Source: Candidatus Bipolaricaulota bacterium (GTDB lineage: Bacteria; Bipolaricaulota; Bipolaricaulia; UBA7950; UBA9294). Taken from it: a stretch of DNA of 6,228 nt. Below the pieces are notes generated by a model that was not told where the DNA came from, did not search any database, and worked only from the letters and a program-made list of their open reading frames with translations. The first letter of the stretch is position 1. Each line of letters starts with the position of its first letter. Location: assembly GCA_030612175.1 (NCBI GenBank), contig JAUWOJ010000063.1:1-6228 (forward strand), written 5' to 3'. Of this stretch, positions 5,521-6,228 are shown in pieces. The position numbers and the translations under genes were made by a program.

Positions 5521-6228
5521 TTACCTGTTGTTGATATCCTTCAAGGCGATTGTCGGTCTTCTTCTGTGCAGGCAGATCAGGCCTTGTTTTCCCCCTCCGT
5601 TAACATAGACATCCAATCCATCCTTAATATAGAAGTGCGTTACCCAAGAATCAGAGAACCGGACTTCCTGCTGTTCTAACAACACCCGGTTAAATCGATC
5701 CCCTAATTCTGCGTCAAATGGGAGATAGAGTACTTTGCTTGCTACCATGTCAGCATAGAAATGCGTGCCATAAGAGAGTTCCGGGGAGAATGATTTCGTG
5801 GCCATCTCCACAATAGCACATGCGCCTATGATTTCCCCATATTGCACGGGTACCCCTAGTTGCGGATTTGAAGTTGCCCATCGCCCAGGTCCAATCAAAA
5901 CATACTTCTCACCATTCAGCTGCTGGTCGATCTTTCCCACTCTGCGAGCAATTCCGTGGGCCTCGTTCCAGTAGTAAGTCAGAGGATCCACAAAGATCAA
6001 GTGCTTGATTCTCCTGTGTCTCCCATTTCCTAACACACGATTGCACACAAGGAGAGTTCTCTCGGCTGGAGATCGTGGAAGAGAAATCCGCCGATGTTGC
6101 GGTCGGCCACCAAGAGGCCTTGCCTGTAGCAAATAGAAGAGAGGAGCCACAGAACCATCTTCACTCAGCTGAAAATTGATGGCGAATTCGATATCAACTG
6201 GTAATCCAAACAGGTCCTGCAAACCGGA
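5521..6228 (-). CDS. PEP/pyruvate-binding (PPDK/PEP-synthase-like) domain protein, C-terminal part
   Basis: The frame is open to the window edge (SGLQDLFGLPVDIEFA...), so the 5' end lies outside. The TTG at 6220-6222 is an internal codon, not a start. The first 40 visible residues match the end of the ATP-grasp-like PEP/pyruvate-binding domain: VDIEFAI, then the typical FYLLQARPL at 31-39. The next part differs from classical PEP synthase. Where a GGxxxH phosphohistidine swivel domain is expected, there is a short LGNG/FVDPLTYY segment, then GPGRWATSNPQLGVPVQYGE (113-132), an IVEMATKSF stretch and YGTHFYADM (153-161). I recall this arrangement from PEP-synthase-like proteins without the swivel and barrel domains, for example in Bacteroidetes. 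Their reaction is not established, so a catalytic PEP synthase assignment would be too strong. 235 residues are visible. The 3' end lies 37 bases before the flavodoxin. Confidence 0.75.
   Translation of the reverse strand, partial: SGLQDLFGLPVDIEFAINFQLSEDGSVAPLFYLLQARPLGGRPQHRRISLPRSPAERTLLVCNRVLGNGRHRRIKHLIFVDPLTYYWNEAHGIARRVGKIDQQLNGEKYVLIGPGRWATSNPQLGVPVQYGEIIGACAIVEMATKSFSPELSYGTHFYADMVASKVLYLPFDAELGDRFNRVLLEQQEVRFSDSWVTHFYIKDGLDVYVNGGGKQGLICLHRRRPTIALKDINNR

Overview
The window looks like a chromosomal segment from a bacterium with a cell envelope that holds lipoproteins and an exported protein carrying motifs of the Spy/CpxP periplasmic family, which suggests a diderm. GC content looks mid-range. 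Shine-Dalgarno sequences are strong (AGGAGGT, GAGGAGGG, GAGGAGG) and GTG starts are used. The mix of families and the intergenic repeat style suggest an uncultured or environmental lineage, but nothing here fixes the phylum.

Layout on the + strand: the window opens with the last 14 codons of an unidentified gene (1-45). A gene-poor stretch follows (46-427), built largely of short-period repeats: two inverted blocks of 9-base units, then several different 7-base families. A 31-codon ORF (428-523) leads by a 4-base overlap region into two adjoining membrane transporter genes. These are an EamA/DMT-family permease (535-1449) and a MATE-family efflux protein (1450-2829), with no base between stop and start, so they almost certainly form one transcript. 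After a gap with a good sigma-70-type promoter comes a lipoprotein with WD40-like/TolB-like propeller strands (2991-4073), followed by two hairpins, one of them terminator-like.

Layout on the - strand: reading right to left, the window begins inside a gene for a protein with the end of a PEP/pyruvate-binding (PPDK/PEP-synthase-like) domain plus a conserved C-terminal region (5521-6228, 5' end outside the window). 37 bases downstream lies a short-chain flavodoxin (5045-5483) whose frame is broken by one extra base in a G5 run. A further 133 bases downstream is a secreted protein with two LTxxQ motifs (4210-4911), which converges on the lipoprotein gene.

Functionally, the + strand pair is export/efflux. 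The - strand PEP/pyruvate-binding protein and flavodoxin may be a metabolic/redox pair, and the lipoprotein and LTxxQ protein are envelope proteins facing each other. No clear new multi-gene system (defence, mobile element or CRISPR) is visible. The items most worth a second look are the mixed 9-mer/7-mer repeat field, the single-base frameshift in the flavodoxin, and the coupled mini-ORF with alternative hairpins ahead of the transporters.
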